Numbered from the stretch's first letter, positions 28,293 to 39,848 are shown. The stretch: DNA of 64,000 bases from Spartinivicinus ruber (GCF_011009015.1 NZ_CP048878.1:4866354-4930353), one strand, 5' to 3'. A program made the numbers and translations. Notes: a model not told the origin generated them from the sequence alone.

Positions 28293-28654
28293 TCTAGGAC
28301 CTCTGAGTGAGCGATGAGGGTTGAAAATCGGGCGTATCATACTTTATCTGACCTCAAGCAGCTACTTGTCTAATAGGTCAACACTACTCCCGATTTTCCA
28401 ATTGTAGATAAGTTAACCCGGATGTTTTATGAATTTGCATAAAAATTGCGCCGAGCCCCTGTTTAAAAGTACATGGGGCTTTTACAGATAAATTCTCTTG
28501 GCCACACGTATCAAGGAATACGGGTAATCAAGAGAGTTGTTTCTGTGGAAGTAATGAGCAAGCAAGGTTATGCACAACTTTATGAAACATGCAGGTTCAA
28601 GTATGATGGCCGAAAAATTGTGATGTACATCATGCAAGTATTTTATTTAACCGA
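28293..28654. other. Divergent purL-mltF intergenic region
   Basis: About 360 bp holding the promoters of purL (leftward) and mltF (rightward). I see no PurR-type palindrome. A G+C-rich hairpin with a short T run on the plus strand at 28454-28483 lies in the probable mltF leader. A 61-codon ORF (28473-28658) overlaps the mltF start but lacks a ribosome-binding site and was not accepted. Confidence 0.45.
28454..28483 (+). terminator. Terminator-like hairpin in the mltF leader
   Basis: AGCCCC (28454-28459) pairs with GGGGCT (28475-28480); the stem extends inward through TGT/ACA with one bulged base, and TTTT (28480-28483) follows. It lies about 170 bp before mltF on the coding strand, so it could be an attenuator or the end of a short leader transcript. 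Confidence 0.35.
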
Positions 28655-30085
28655 ATGACTGGTTGTTTATCAAACAATACAACAGCAAGATTTTTGCTGA
28701 CTTTTTTTGTTTGTCTGTTGCTTTCAGGTTGCGAACAACCCACCTCATTGCAACAAGTTAAACGACAAAAAGAGTTGATTATTGTCACGCGCAATAGCCC
28801 GACCACTTATTATCAAGGCAAAGAGACGCCTACCGGCTTTGAATATGAGTTAGCCAAACGTTTTGCCAAAGAACTTGGCGTAAAGTTAAAAATCATCACG
28901 GCCAACTCACTACCAGATATTTTTAATGCACTTACTGATAATGGTGCTGCACAACGAATAAGCCTAGCAGCTGCTGGACTAGCAGTTACTGATCAGCGAC
29001 AACAGCAAGTGCGCTTTAGTCAACCCTACATGGATGTTAATCAGCAGCTAATTTATAACGCTAAACTTAAGCACCCTAAATCTTTTGCCGACCTAACTTC
29101 TGGTAAGTTTGTTGTACTCGCAGGTTCAAGCCATGCTGAACGCCTTAAGCGGTACAGCGACCAAATCCCTATTCCTTGGGAAACTACTGAAGTACACGAA
29201 AATATTGATCTGTTAAGAATGGTTAATGATGGCGAGATTGACTACACCGTTGTCGACTCCAATGAGCTCGCTATGAATTATATTTATTTTCCCAATATCC
29301 GAGTCGGCTTTGACCTTGCTCCCAGCGATAAACTGGCTTGGGCATTTCCTAATAGTGTTGATGCCAGTTTAATTAACCGGGCTAATTTGTTTTTTACCAA
29401 AATTAAAGCAAATGGCACCTTAGCTCACCTTTATGAGCGTTTTTATGGTCATGTCGAGCAAGTGAGTTACGTAGGGGTTAAAACCTTTACCAAACAAATG
29501 AAAAAGCGATTACCTAAATACCGTGACTACTTTGAGTACGCAGCCGAAGAATATGACATGGATTGGCGGTTACTCGCCTCAATTGGTTATCAGGAATCCC
29601 ATTGGCGACCAAAAGCCAAGTCACCCACAGGGGTGAGAGGTCTAATGATGTTAACCCGTGCAACTGCCAAAGAAATGGGAGTTTCAAACCGATTAAATCC
29701 CAAACAAAGTATTATTGGTGGAAGCCGCTACTTTAAAAAAATCAAAGCCCGGATTAATGAAGATATTAAAGAGCCAGACCGAACTTGGATGGCACTGGCT
29801 GCATATAATGTAGGCTATGGCCATTTACAGGATGCAAGAAAGTTAACTGAAAAGCGTGGTGGCGATCCAAACAAATGGGTAGATGTAAAGGAAAGCTTAC
29901 CGCTGCTTTCCAAAAAACAGTGGTATCAACAAACCAAATATGGCTATGCAAGAGGCTATGAGCCAGTGCTATATGTACAGAACATTCGCCGCTACTACGA
30001 CTTGCTACAGTGGTTCACGGTACCGCAAATCGAAAACCTGCCCGTTGCTAAAAGTGATCACTCCCCTGGGGTAAAAGACGGTTAA
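28655..30085 (+). CDS. mltF: Membrane-bound lytic murein transglycosylase F
   Basis: MltF is an outer-membrane lipoprotein that cleaves the MurNAc-GlcNAc bond and leaves 1,6-anhydroMurNAc ends. 476 residues: lipobox LLLSGC with the lipidated Cys26, an ABC substrate-binding-like (SBP_bac_3) domain (about 40-265, ELIIVTRNSPTTYY, LRMVNDGEIDYTVVDS), then an SLT domain (about 285-450) with catalytic Glu314 in SIGYQESHW and the motif SPTGVRGLMMLTRATAKEMG plus AAYNVGYGH. Length and order match E. coli MltF. It ends 3 bp before the convergent tadA stop. Confidence 0.95.
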   Translation: MTGCLSNNTTARFLLTFFVCLLLSGCEQPTSLQQVKRQKELIIVTRNSPTTYYQGKETPTGFEYELAKRFAKELGVKLKIITANSLPDIFNALTDNGAAQRISLAAAGLAVTDQRQQQVRFSQPYMDVNQQLIYNAKLKHPKSFADLTSGKFVVLAGSSHAERLKRYSDQIPIPWETTEVHENIDLLRMVNDGEIDYTVVDSNELAMNYIYFPNIRVGFDLAPSDKLAWAFPNSVDASLINRANLFFTKIKANGTLAHLYERFYGHVEQVSYVGVKTFTKQMKKRLPKYRDYFEYAAEEYDMDWRLLASIGYQESHWRPKAKSPTGVRGLMMLTRATAKEMGVSNRLNPKQSIIGGSRYFKKIKARINEDIKEPDRTWMALAAYNVGYGHLQDARKLTEKRGGDPNKWVDVKESLPLLSKKQWYQQTKYGYARGYEPVLYVQNIRRYYDLLQWFTVPQIENLPVAKSDHSPGVKDG

Positions 30086-30088
30086 GTA

Positions 30089-30595
30089 TTATTTGTCTTT
30101 TTGCTGCTTAATCTGTTTATGTGCTTGACGACGCAACTTAAAAAAATTAGACAACTGTTGTCCACACTCTGAAGCTAATACGCCTCCTGTCACCTCAACC
30201 GTATGGTTCATCTGAGGCTGGCTAAATACATCAGTTACACTACCAGCAGCACCGGCTTTAGGCTCATAAGCACCGAACACCAACCGCTTAACCCGACTAT
30301 GAATAATGGCGCCTGCACACATGGTACAAGGCTCCAATGTGACATAAAGATCACAATCAATAAGACGATAGTTATGTAAATGCTGGGCAGCTGCCATTAA
30401 AGCCATAATTTCAGCATGGGCGACTGGGTTATGACTACTGATTGGCTGGTTAAAGCCTGATCCTATTATTTGGCCTTGATATACAACAATTGCCCCTACA
30501 GGTACTTCACCAGCACTTTCCCCTTGCTTGGCTAGCTTGATGGCATGATGCATCCAGTTAATATCAGCTTGATTATGACTACTTGCCACTGTCAT
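30089..30595 (-). CDS. tadA: tRNA-specific adenosine deaminase
   Basis: TadA deaminates A34 to inosine in tRNA-Arg(ACG), an essential wobble modification. 168 residues of the cytidine-deaminase fold with zinc ligands and catalytic acid: HAE (His60, Glu62) and PCTMC (Cys90, Cys93). VFGAYEPKAGAAGSVTDVF is characteristic of TadA. Tail-to-tail with mltF, the same pairing as in many gammaproteobacteria. Confidence 0.96.
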   Translation of the reverse strand: MTVASSHNQADINWMHHAIKLAKQGESAGEVPVGAIVVYQGQIIGSGFNQPISSHNPVAHAEIMALMAAAQHLHNYRLIDCDLYVTLEPCTMCAGAIIHSRVKRLVFGAYEPKAGAAGSVTDVFSQPQMNHTVEVTGGVLASECGQQLSNFFKLRRQAHKQIKQQKDK

Positions 30596-30682
30596 TATTT
30601 GGTCTCTAGTGATTTTACCTAGGCTACACTAAGAAAAGATAACCCTATTAGTGAATAGAATTTTCCAGCCAAGGAACAGGCA

Positions 30683-31921
30683 ATGGAAAAAAACAACCAA
30701 CCTTCGATTAAAGCTCTCAAACGCTTTACTAGCTTTGAAAAGCTCAACAATCAGCAACTGATACTCATTGCTGCCGCTTGCGAACAACTGTCAATTGGGC
30801 CTAAAAAAGTTTTGTTTAATATTGGTGAAACCGACGACAAAGAATATTACCTACTGAGTGGAACCATAAAACTGACTGCCGCCGATGGCATCAGTAAAAC
30901 TATTGTAGCGAATACCAAAGAAGCAACGACACCACTGGCAAGACTTAAGCCTAGGCTGTTTAAAGGAGAAGCCTCCGAAAAAAGCCAGCTATTAGTGTTT
31001 GACCAAAGCCGACTTGATCAGTTTTTAAGTGATACCAAAATGTCTTTAAGTTCACTGATTCATGAAGATGAAGAAGATGAACTGTCTTTCTTTGATAAAT
31101 TTTCTGACGATCTAGCCGAAAACAGACTGCAACTGCCTTCATTACCTCAAGTTACCATTGCAGTAAAAGAAGAACTTCAACAAAGCAATAACCATCTCAA
31201 GGACATCACTAATATTCTAAAGCAAGACCCGATTATTGCTGCCAAAGTCCTAGCCGCTGCTAACAGCCCTCTTTTTAGGGGGATAGCCCCTTGTGATACA
31301 CTTTCTGGTGCAATTTCCCGGCTAGGCACCCAAGTTACTGAGCAACTGGTGATTGCTGTTAGTCTACAAGAATTATTACAAGTCAAAAACCGTCTGCTAC
31401 AGGGAAAAATTAATGAGTTTTGGCGGGAAAGTGTAGAAGTGGCCTGTTTAAGTCATGCTTTAGCTAAACATAGTAGCCAATTTAATCCTGAAAAAGCACT
31501 ATTAGTTGGCCTGGTACACAACATTGGTTTTATTCCTATTGTGCTATATGCAGACAATGCAGATAAGGAATGCTCTATTGCTGAGCTAAATGAGCTTAAC
31601 CGCGAATATGGCCGACGAATGACCCAGGCCATTTTGCATAAGTGGAATTTTCCCACTGATATTACCGAAGCAGTCTTACACAGCCATGACTGGTATTATG
31701 TCAGCAGCCGACCGGAAGATTACAGTAACCTATTAATAATGGCACAGTTACACTATGCAATGTTTAACCGTAAACACTTTTCTAGTATTCCCCGCATTAG
31801 CCTGATACCTGCCTCAAAATATATTGGTATTAGTGAATTCAACCCTCAATTTAGCCTACAAGTTAAAAGAGAAGCCGATAAAAGCATGGAGAGTTTTAGC
31901 GCTTTAATGACCAAAAATTAA
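30683..31921 (+). CDS. Cyclic-nucleotide-binding-like plus HDOD domain signalling protein
   Basis: 412 residues. The N-terminal ~115 residues resemble a cyclic-nucleotide-binding (cupin) domain: FTSFEKLNNQQLILIAAACEQ, GPKKVLFNIGETDDKEYYLLSG, but I cannot see a clear phosphate-binding cassette, so ligand binding may be lost. An acidic linker (about 125-145, HEDEEDELSFFDKF) leads into an HDOD domain (about 150-350): LPSLPQVTIAVKEEL, DPIIAAKVLAAANSPLF, LVGLVHNIGFIPI. HDOD proteins are output or adaptor modules in signalling without proven phosphohydrolase activity. AAGGA precedes the ATG. Transcribed away from tadA and followed by fumC. Confidence 0.82.
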   Translation: MEKNNQPSIKALKRFTSFEKLNNQQLILIAAACEQLSIGPKKVLFNIGETDDKEYYLLSGTIKLTAADGISKTIVANTKEATTPLARLKPRLFKGEASEKSQLLVFDQSRLDQFLSDTKMSLSSLIHEDEEDELSFFDKFSDDLAENRLQLPSLPQVTIAVKEELQQSNNHLKDITNILKQDPIIAAKVLAAANSPLFRGIAPCDTLSGAISRLGTQVTEQLVIAVSLQELLQVKNRLLQGKINEFWRESVEVACLSHALAKHSSQFNPEKALLVGLVHNIGFIPIVLYADNADKECSIAELNELNREYGRRMTQAILHKWNFPTDITEAVLHSHDWYYVSSRPEDYSNLLIMAQLHYAMFNRKHFSSIPRISLIPASKYIGISEFNPQFSLQVKREADKSMESFSALMTKN

Positions 31922-32045
31922 TCTACAGCCACTCAAAACCAGCATCTGTGTGAAGCAACAAATTTGATGGTTAGTATGGAATAACTGGTTATGGAAAATA
32001 AGAATAAAAATCATTACTATTAACAAAACCCAAGACAGGTGAGTT

Positions 32046-33428
32046 ATGACTGAGTTTCGTATTGAAAAAGACAGTATGGGTGAGCTACAGGTTCCTGCTA
32101 ACGCCCTGTATGCAGCACAAACACAACGGGCGATTAACAACTTTCCCATCAGCAACCTAGCAATGCCAGCCTTATTTATTAGAGCATTAGCTCTAGTCAA
32201 AAAAGCCGCTGCATTAACCAATATCGAACTAGGCCTGTTAGCAAAACCTATTGGCGAAGCTATTGCTGATGCCGCTCAACAAATCAGTCATGGTCAACAC
32301 CTCGACCAATTTCCTGTTGATGTTTTCCAAACAGGCTCTGGCACCAGCAGTAATATGAATATGAATGAAGTATTGGCTACCTTAGCCAGCCAGAAACTGA
32401 ATGAAACTGTCAGCCCTAATGACCATGTGAATATGGGGCAAAGTAGTAATGATGTAATTCCAACTGCCATTCATGTCAGTGCCTCAATTGGCCTAAAAGA
32501 ACAACTATTACCAGCACTAAATCATTTAAAGAAATGTTTAACCAACAAAGCTAACCAGTTGACTGAATATACCAAGACTGGGCGTACCCATTTAATGGAT
32601 GCTATGCCTGTTTCCATGAAACAAGAACTAGATGGCTGGGCCTTACAAGTTGCCAACGGTATTGATCGACTAGAAACAACTCTGCCGCGACTCCACAAAT
32701 TGGCACAAGGTGGTACTGCTGTAGGCACTGGGATTAACGCCCACCCCGAATTTGCTAGTAAAATGGCTGCCCGGTTAGGTGTTGAGACTGGCTTGGCTCT
32801 AGAACCCAATGATAATTTCTTCGAAAGTTTAAGCAGCCAAGATGCTGCAGCAGAGTTATCCGGTCAATTAAAAACTGTTGCCGTTAGCCTGATGAAAATT
32901 GCTAACGATTTACGTTGGATGAACAGTGGTCCACTAGCTGGTTTGGGTGAAATTGAATTACCCGCATTACAGCCCGGCAGTAGCATTATGCCTGGTAAAG
33001 TAAACCCGGTCATTCCAGAAGCTGTTGCTATGATTGCAGCCCAAGTGATCGGAAATGACAGCACAATTACCGTTGGTGCACAATCAGGTAATTTCCAGTT
33101 AAACGTCATGCTACCCGTAATTGCCTATAACTTATTGCAAAGTATTGAGTTACTGGCAAATGGAGCCACCGTACTGGCAGATAAAGCGATTAAGGGCTTT
33201 AAAGTACGTGAAGATAATTTGAAAGAGCCTTTGGCCAAAAACCCCATTTTAGTCACGGCTTTAAATCCTATTATCGGCTATTTAAAAGCTGCTGAAATTG
33301 CTAAAAAAGCTTATCAGGAAAGCCGTCCAATTATTGATGTGGCAGAAGAGTCTACAGATTTAAGTCGTGAAGAGTTAATGAAGTTACTCGACCCAGCTAA
33401 ACTTACAGAGGGTGGTATTCAAGGGTAG
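32046..33428 (+). CDS. fumC: Fumarate hydratase, class II
   Basis: Iron-independent fumarase of the TCA cycle, fumarate to L-malate. 460 residues with the superfamily signature GSSIMPGKVNPVIPE (about 318-332), the substrate loop QTGSGTSSNMNMNEV and the catalytic-His region TGRTHLMDAMPV. The RIEKDSMGELQVPANALYAAQT N terminus is typical of FumC. AGGTGAG lies just before the ATG. Located between the HDOD gene and folM with their own gaps, so probably transcribed alone. Confidence 0.96.
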   Translation: MTEFRIEKDSMGELQVPANALYAAQTQRAINNFPISNLAMPALFIRALALVKKAAALTNIELGLLAKPIGEAIADAAQQISHGQHLDQFPVDVFQTGSGTSSNMNMNEVLATLASQKLNETVSPNDHVNMGQSSNDVIPTAIHVSASIGLKEQLLPALNHLKKCLTNKANQLTEYTKTGRTHLMDAMPVSMKQELDGWALQVANGIDRLETTLPRLHKLAQGGTAVGTGINAHPEFASKMAARLGVETGLALEPNDNFFESLSSQDAAAELSGQLKTVAVSLMKIANDLRWMNSGPLAGLGEIELPALQPGSSIMPGKVNPVIPEAVAMIAAQVIGNDSTITVGAQSGNFQLNVMLPVIAYNLLQSIELLANGATVLADKAIKGFKVREDNLKEPLAKNPILVTALNPIIGYLKAAEIAKKAYQESRPIIDVAEESTDLSREELMKLLDPAKLTEGGIQG

Positions 33429-33526
33429 CTTTCTTTCTATTGGGAGGTGCATTTCCTCCCCTTCTATTTCAGGCTTTTTTTCAGGCATAATGACAGTGCC
33501 TAATAAAAAAGTAAGACTTTGACCTT

Positions 33527-34252
33527 ATGTTTAAGCCATCAACAGCACCTATTTTAATCACTGGAGGCGCCCAACGAGTTGGCTTTCACTGTGCCCAACG
33601 TTTTGCTGAGCTGGGCCAGCCAGTTATTATTAGCTACCGCCAACACCATGAGAATTTAGATAAACTCACTGACCTTGGCGTTAAATGTATTCAAGCTGAT
33701 TTTTCTAGCCCAGAGCGAATACTAAATTTTATTCAGGAACTTACCAATACAGCCTCTTCTTTACGGGCTATTGTTCATAACGCGTCAAGCTGGTTGACAG
33801 AAGAAAATACCGAAATGCCACCCGAGCAGTTAATGAGCATCATGACCCAAGTGCATATGATGGCACCCTATTTAATAAACTTACACTGCAAATCATTGTT
33901 GGAAAAAGCAAAGGAAGCCACCACGGATATTATTCACATCACTGACTGTGTAGTGGCAAAAGGTAGTTACTCCCATATTGCTTATACGGCAAGTAAAGCG
34001 GGACTGGACAATATGACCCGCTCATTTGCTAAACAATATGCGCCTGATATTAAAGTGAATGCAATTGCTCCAGCGTTATTAATGTTTCACCCTGATGACC
34101 CGGCAGACTACAAGCAAAAATCGCTTAGTAAATCATTATTAGGCATTGAGCCAGGCCCAGAGGTTCTTTACGAGGCACTTTGCTTTTTGCTAGGTAACCG
34201 CTATATGACTGGACACACCCTAGCACTGGATGGTGGTAGGGCGCTTAAATAA
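33527..34252 (+). CDS. folM: Dihydromonapterin reductase FolM (SDR family)
   Basis: Short-chain dehydrogenase that reduces dihydromonapterin to tetrahydromonapterin and has weak dihydrofolate reductase activity. 241 residues: the cofactor motif ITGGAQRVGFHCAQRF is the TGxxxRxG variant that marks FolM and pteridine reductases rather than the usual TGxxxGxG. The catalytic YxxxK is in YTASKAGLDNMT, and the C terminus MTGHTLALDGGRAL is typical. In Pseudomonas folM often lies near fumC in the same way. Convergent with the NhaC-type gene. Confidence 0.88.
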   Translation: MFKPSTAPILITGGAQRVGFHCAQRFAELGQPVIISYRQHHENLDKLTDLGVKCIQADFSSPERILNFIQELTNTASSLRAIVHNASSWLTEENTEMPPEQLMSIMTQVHMMAPYLINLHCKSLLEKAKEATTDIIHITDCVVAKGSYSHIAYTASKAGLDNMTRSFAKQYAPDIKVNAIAPALLMFHPDDPADYKQKSLSKSLLGIEPGPEVLYEALCFLLGNRYMTGHTLALDGGRALK

Positions 34253-34262
34253 TAAAGGAGCT

Positions 34263-35867
34263 TCAAGAAGGCATTGCTTGTAGGTTATCCGTAGTCGCTT
34301 TTCTTCCAGCCAGCCATTTTAATGCCACCAGCATAATTACAAAAGCGACAGTTGATACTAGTAAACCAGCAATAACAGAATCAGCTACTCCCATTGCAAT
34401 AAAGCCGCAGCCAGCGACTAATGCTACCGCAAGACTGTACGGCAGTTGGGTCATCACATGATCAATATGGTGACAGCCAGCACCCGTGGAAGAAAGAATA
34501 GTCGTGTCAGAAATAGGAGAACAATGATCACCAAACACAGAGCCTGCTAATACCGCCGCTAACGCTGGCAGCATTAAACTGATTTCAATAGCAGCAGCCA
34601 TATCACCAGCAATAGGCAACATAATGCCAAATGTTCCCCAACTAGTTCCCGTAGCAAATGCCATTGCTCCAGCTACCACAAATAAAATAACAGGCAACAA
34701 CTGAGGGCTTAACCAGCTTTCTACCAGGCTTGATAAATATAAGCCAGTTGCTAACTCCTTAATTAGTCCTGTCAGCACCCAGGCAAAAATTAAAATAATA
34801 ATGGCAGAAAGCATGGACTGACATCCCTTAATAACCCCCTTTACCATTTCACTCGTTGTCAAACGCTCCTTGACTGCGATAGCCAGTGTAACGACTGTGC
34901 CCACCAAACCACCATATAACATAGCACCAGCAGGGTCACAATTTTCAAATGCACCTAGTAGAGTGACGGGTATATTATCGGCCACTAACACTTGATAGCC
35001 GGTAAACCAAACAAAAAATAACGTGGCAACTATCAAGGCAATAATCGGTAGCACCAACTGATAAACTTTACCTTCTCGCTCGTTATTAAAACTAACCGTA
35101 CCCGCAGGCTTGCCCTTGGACTGATCATATAACTGACCGTTAGCTGCCATGGACTCATGATGCTTCATGGAGCCAATATCCAGTTTTAAATAAATAACCG
35201 CCAACACCATTAACAAAGCAAAAATGGCATACAAATTCATTGGAATCATTTCAACAAATGCGGTTAGTGGAGCCTGACTGCTAAGCTCGTGAGTGGCAAG
35301 CACACTGCCGATAAGTGCAATAATATAGGCTCCCCAGCTGGAAATTGGGGTAATTACAACAACAGGCGCTGCTGTCGAATCAATAATATAAGCCAGCTTT
35401 GCTCGAGAAACTTTATGCTGGTCTGTTAGTGGACGACTGGTGCTCCCCACTGCAAGGCTGTTAAAGTAATCATCAATAAAAACAATAATACCTAACAAGA
35501 AAGTAGCCAGTTGTGCTCCTTGGCCTGTCTTCACCCGCTGCCGTGCCCAACGACCAAATGCTTTGGCACCACCTAGCAGCGTTACCATACTGGTAATGAC
35601 CCCAAGTAGTAGCAAAAACAGCATGATATCCACTTTACCGTGGTTAATGCTGCCAGCCTGGCCATTTTCTCCAACATCCCAAAAAATACTTAATACAGCT
35701 TTACCTAAATGCTCAATGCTGGCTAAAACAGCGCCACCATTTAATAGTAATATGCCAGCAAAAATGCCTGCTCCCAGAGAGACAAGCACTCGGCGAGTAA
35801 TAATCGCTAAAGCAATCGCTACTACAGGTGGTAGTAATGACCATGCATTCGGCACGGAAAAGTCCAT
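34263..35867 (-). CDS. NhaC-family Na+/H+ antiporter
   Basis: 534-residue polytopic membrane protein with about 11-12 hydrophobic helices. Family features: PVVAIALAIITRRVLVSLGAGIF at the N terminus, FIDDYFNSLAVGSTSRPLTD (about 130-150), SSWGAYIIALIG and ATGTSWGTFGIMLPIAGDMA, and GDHCSPISDTTILSSTGAGC (about 440-460). These are hallmarks of the NhaC/arginine-ornithine-type antiporter family (Na_H_antiporter). Na+/H+ exchange is the likely role in a marine-type host, but malate/lactate or amino-acid exchange cannot be excluded. AAGGGG precedes the ATG. Confidence 0.88.
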   Translation of the reverse strand: MDFSVPNAWSLLPPVVAIALAIITRRVLVSLGAGIFAGILLLNGGAVLASIEHLGKAVLSIFWDVGENGQAGSINHGKVDIMLFLLLLGVITSMVTLLGGAKAFGRWARQRVKTGQGAQLATFLLGIIVFIDDYFNSLAVGSTSRPLTDQHKVSRAKLAYIIDSTAAPVVVITPISSWGAYIIALIGSVLATHELSSQAPLTAFVEMIPMNLYAIFALLMVLAVIYLKLDIGSMKHHESMAANGQLYDQSKGKPAGTVSFNNEREGKVYQLVLPIIALIVATLFFVWFTGYQVLVADNIPVTLLGAFENCDPAGAMLYGGLVGTVVTLAIAVKERLTTSEMVKGVIKGCQSMLSAIIILIFAWVLTGLIKELATGLYLSSLVESWLSPQLLPVILFVVAGAMAFATGTSWGTFGIMLPIAGDMAAAIEISLMLPALAAVLAGSVFGDHCSPISDTTILSSTGAGCHHIDHVMTQLPYSLAVALVAGCGFIAMGVADSVIAGLLVSTVAFVIMLVALKWLAGRKATTDNLQAMPS

Positions 35868-35943
35868 TAAGCAGCCCCTTAATTCAGTTTAAATTAAGCC
35901 CTGCATTATACCGAGTGACTAACAAATGAGAACCGCTTTGTTT

Positions 35944-36420
35944 TTACAGCATACTTCTCAGCATCCAGGCATTTTTTTCGTGCAAACGCATTCGATCTGA
36001 AATTAATCCAACTGTAGATTCATCATCTGCCTCTTGAGCAGCAGGTAATATTTCTCTAGATGTTCTTACTACTGTTTCATTGGCTTCAGCTAATAACTTC
36101 ACCATCTCATTAGCCGAAGGTACACCATCAACTTCTTTTATGGCAGAAAGCTGAGCAAACTGTTTGTATGTACCAGGAGCAGGATAGCCTAAGGTACGAA
36201 TTCGCTCGGCAATTTCATCCACTGCTGTCGCCAATTCAGTATATTGTTCTTCAAACATTAAATGTAAATCACGGAACTGGGGACCAGTCACATTCCAATG
36301 GAAGTTATGGGTCATTAAATACAAGGTGTAGCTATCAGCTAATAAGCGAGAAGTACTTAATGCAACCTTTTCCCGTGCTTCAGCTGAAATACCAATATTG
36401 ACATCTTGTACTTGTTTCAT
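35944..36420 (-). CDS. dps: Dps-family ferritin-like DNA-protection protein
   Basis: Dps dodecamers oxidise and store Fe2+ and protect DNA under oxidative stress. The start is set at ATG 36420 ([12 protein letters not shown]), which has a strong GAGGAG 6 nt upstream; an in-frame ATG at 36480 would add 20 residues not typical of the family. The resulting 158 residues match Dps length. The ferroxidase motif is [22 protein letters not shown] (split as HNFHWNV and HLMFEEQY), with [11 protein letters not shown] completing the site. No peroxide operator was identified by eye. Confidence 0.9.
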   Translation of the reverse strand: MKQVQDVNIGISAEAREKVALSTSRLLADSYTLYLMTHNFHWNVTGPQFRDLHLMFEEQYTELATAVDEIAERIRTLGYPAPGTYKQFAQLSAIKEVDGVPSANEMVKLLAEANETVVRTSREILPAAQEADDESTVGLISDRMRLHEKNAWMLRSML

Positions 36421-36565
36421 CACGCTCTCCTCAACCATTTGCAATCTATCCAGATCATTGGTGGATAGTATAGAAGTCATCAGACATACAAGAAATTTAA
36501 TTATTTTTACAGCTACAATAGATAGAACTAATAAAGGCTTAACCCATGGACTTCAAGCGCTTCCA

Positions 36566-36593
36566 AAAAAACGGGCTATTAAGCCCGTTTTTT
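36566..36593 (-). terminator. Intrinsic terminator of guaBA
   Basis: ACGGGCT / AGCCCGT stem with an ATTA loop and A/T runs of six on both flanks, 20 bp after the guaA stop. Symmetric, so it can act in both directions. Confidence 0.85.
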
Positions 36594-36613
36594 GCGTATT
36601 TATTACTTTGCCG

Positions 36614-38191
36614 TTATTCCCACTCAATCGTCGCAGGCGGCTTGCTCGACACATCATAAGTAACTCGAGAAATACCACTAATTTCATTAATAATTCGATT
36701 AGATACTTTCTCAAGTAGCTCATAAGGTAAATGTGCCCAACGAGCAGTCATAAAGTCGATCGTTTCTACGGCACGTAAAGCAACAACGTACTCATAACGA
36801 CGGCCATCACCCACTACACCAACAGACTTCACTGGTAGAAATACGGCAAATGCCTGACTGGTTTTATGATACCAGTCTGCATTATGTAACTCTTCGATAA
36901 AAATGGCATCAGCTTGGCGGAGAATATCAGCGTACTCTTTTTTCACTTCGCCTAAAATCCGCACGCCTAGTCCTGGGCCTGGGAATGGATGACGATAGAC
37001 CATGTCGTAAGGTAAACCTAGCTCTAAACCTATTTTACGGACTTCATCCTTAAATAATTCACGTAGTGGCTCAACTAATTCGAAAGCCATATCTTCAGGT
37101 AGCCCACCAACATTATGATGCGATTTAATGACATGGGCTTTTCCGGTTTTGGCCCCAGCTGATTCAATAACATCGGGGTAAATAGTCCCCTGAGCTAAGA
37201 ACTTTACGTCCTTTAGTTTTGTTGCTTCTTGATCAAATACTTCAATAAAAGTATTACCAATAATTTTCCGTTTTTGCTCAGGATCATTAACGCCTGTTAA
37301 TTTATTTAAAAATAAATCTTCAGCATCAGCACGAATGACATTAACCCCCATGTTCTCTGCAAACATAGCCATCACCTGATCACCTTCCTGGAGGCGTAAT
37401 AAGCCATTATCCACAAAGACACAGGTTAGCTGATCGCCAATAGCCTTATGTAACAGCGCAGCAACAACAGAAGAGTCAACCCCTCCAGACAACCCCAGTA
37501 GTACTTTATTATTACCGACTTGCTCCCTTACTCTATTAATTAAATCATCAATAATATTACTAGCAGTCCATAAAGGCTTACAGCCTGCGATATCTAATAC
37601 AAAACGCTCTAAAATCCGCTTACCTTGTTTAGTATGAGTGACTTCTGGATGAAACTGCACGCCATAAAAGTTCTTTTCTGCATTTTCCATTGCAGCAATT
37701 GGACAACTGTCGGTTTTCGCAACTAATGTAAAGCCTTCAGGTAATTGGGTAACTTTATCCCCATGACTCATCCAAACGTCTAAAGATAAAACCCCTTCGC
37801 TGCTGACATGATCTTCTATTCCGTCAAATAGCTTTCCTGGTGCTGACAGGTCAACCTGAGCATAGCCAAACTCTTGCTTGGTAGAACAGGACACCTTTCC
37901 ACCAAACTGCTCAGCCATCGTTTGCATTCCGTAACAAATACCAAGTACAGGTATATTTAACTGAAAAAGAGCTTCTGGCGCACGTGGAGAGTTTTCAGCT
38001 GCAACAGATTCAGGCCCACCCGCCAGAATAACCGCCTTTGGATTAAATGCTTTAATCGCCTCAGGCTCCATATCAAACGGATGGATTTCAGAGTAAACGC
38101 CAATCTCACGCACTCGCCTTGCAATTAGCTGAGTATATTGAGAGCCAAAATCCAAAATTAAGACACGTTCCGCATGAATATCTAAAGACAT
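36614..38191 (-). CDS. guaA: GMP synthase (glutamine-hydrolysing)
   Basis: Converts XMP to GMP with glutamine and ATP. ATG 38191 ([21 protein letters not shown]) gives 525 residues, exactly the E. coli length; the open frame goes back to a TTG four codons earlier. Class I glutaminase domain in the N-terminal third with the nucleophile in GICYGMQTM and the HPEVTH motif; ATP-pyrophosphatase loop [10 protein letters not shown] (about 230); C-terminal dimerisation domain ending [10 protein letters not shown]. Follows guaB by 78 bp with a strong hairpin in between. Confidence 0.98.
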   Translation of the reverse strand: MSLDIHAERVLILDFGSQYTQLIARRVREIGVYSEIHPFDMEPEAIKAFNPKAVILAGGPESVAAENSPRAPEALFQLNIPVLGICYGMQTMAEQFGGKVSCSTKQEFGYAQVDLSAPGKLFDGIEDHVSSEGVLSLDVWMSHGDKVTQLPEGFTLVAKTDSCPIAAMENAEKNFYGVQFHPEVTHTKQGKRILERFVLDIAGCKPLWTASNIIDDLINRVREQVGNNKVLLGLSGGVDSSVVAALLHKAIGDQLTCVFVDNGLLRLQEGDQVMAMFAENMGVNVIRADAEDLFLNKLTGVNDPEQKRKIIGNTFIEVFDQEATKLKDVKFLAQGTIYPDVIESAGAKTGKAHVIKSHHNVGGLPEDMAFELVEPLRELFKDEVRKIGLELGLPYDMVYRHPFPGPGLGVRILGEVKKEYADILRQADAIFIEELHNADWYHKTSQAFAVFLPVKSVGVVGDGRRYEYVVALRAVETIDFMTARWAHLPYELLEKVSNRIINEISGISRVTYDVSSKPPATIEWE

Positions 38192-38225
38192 AACTAATCT
38201 CAAAAAATCATCAGGGTAAAAGAGC

Positions 38226-38250
38226 AGCGGGGCTGATAATCAGCCCCGCT
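38226..38250 (-). terminator. Strong hairpin between guaB and guaA
   Basis: Perfect 11-bp stem AGCGGGGCTGA / TCAGCCCCGCT with a 3-nt loop, 19 bp after the guaB stop, followed after a few bases by TTTT on the minus strand. Its place inside the guaBA operon suggests partial termination or differential mRNA stability. Confidence 0.6.
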
Positions 38251-38269
38251 TTGCTATCTAAAACCTACT

Positions 38270-39815
<1,546 letters not shown>

Positions 39816-39848
39816 TATCGACTGTTTTTAAAATCGTCTAAGGCTGCT

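Noticed and set aside
28293-28340. 16-codon upstream extension of purL
   Set aside because: The internal ATG at 28292 has a good ribosome-binding site and matches the usual PurL N terminus.
28473-28658. 61-codon ORF overlapping the mltF start by 4 bp
   Set aside because: No ribosome-binding site, no recognisable family, and its start lies inside the hairpin at 28454-28483. The overlap alone is weak evidence.
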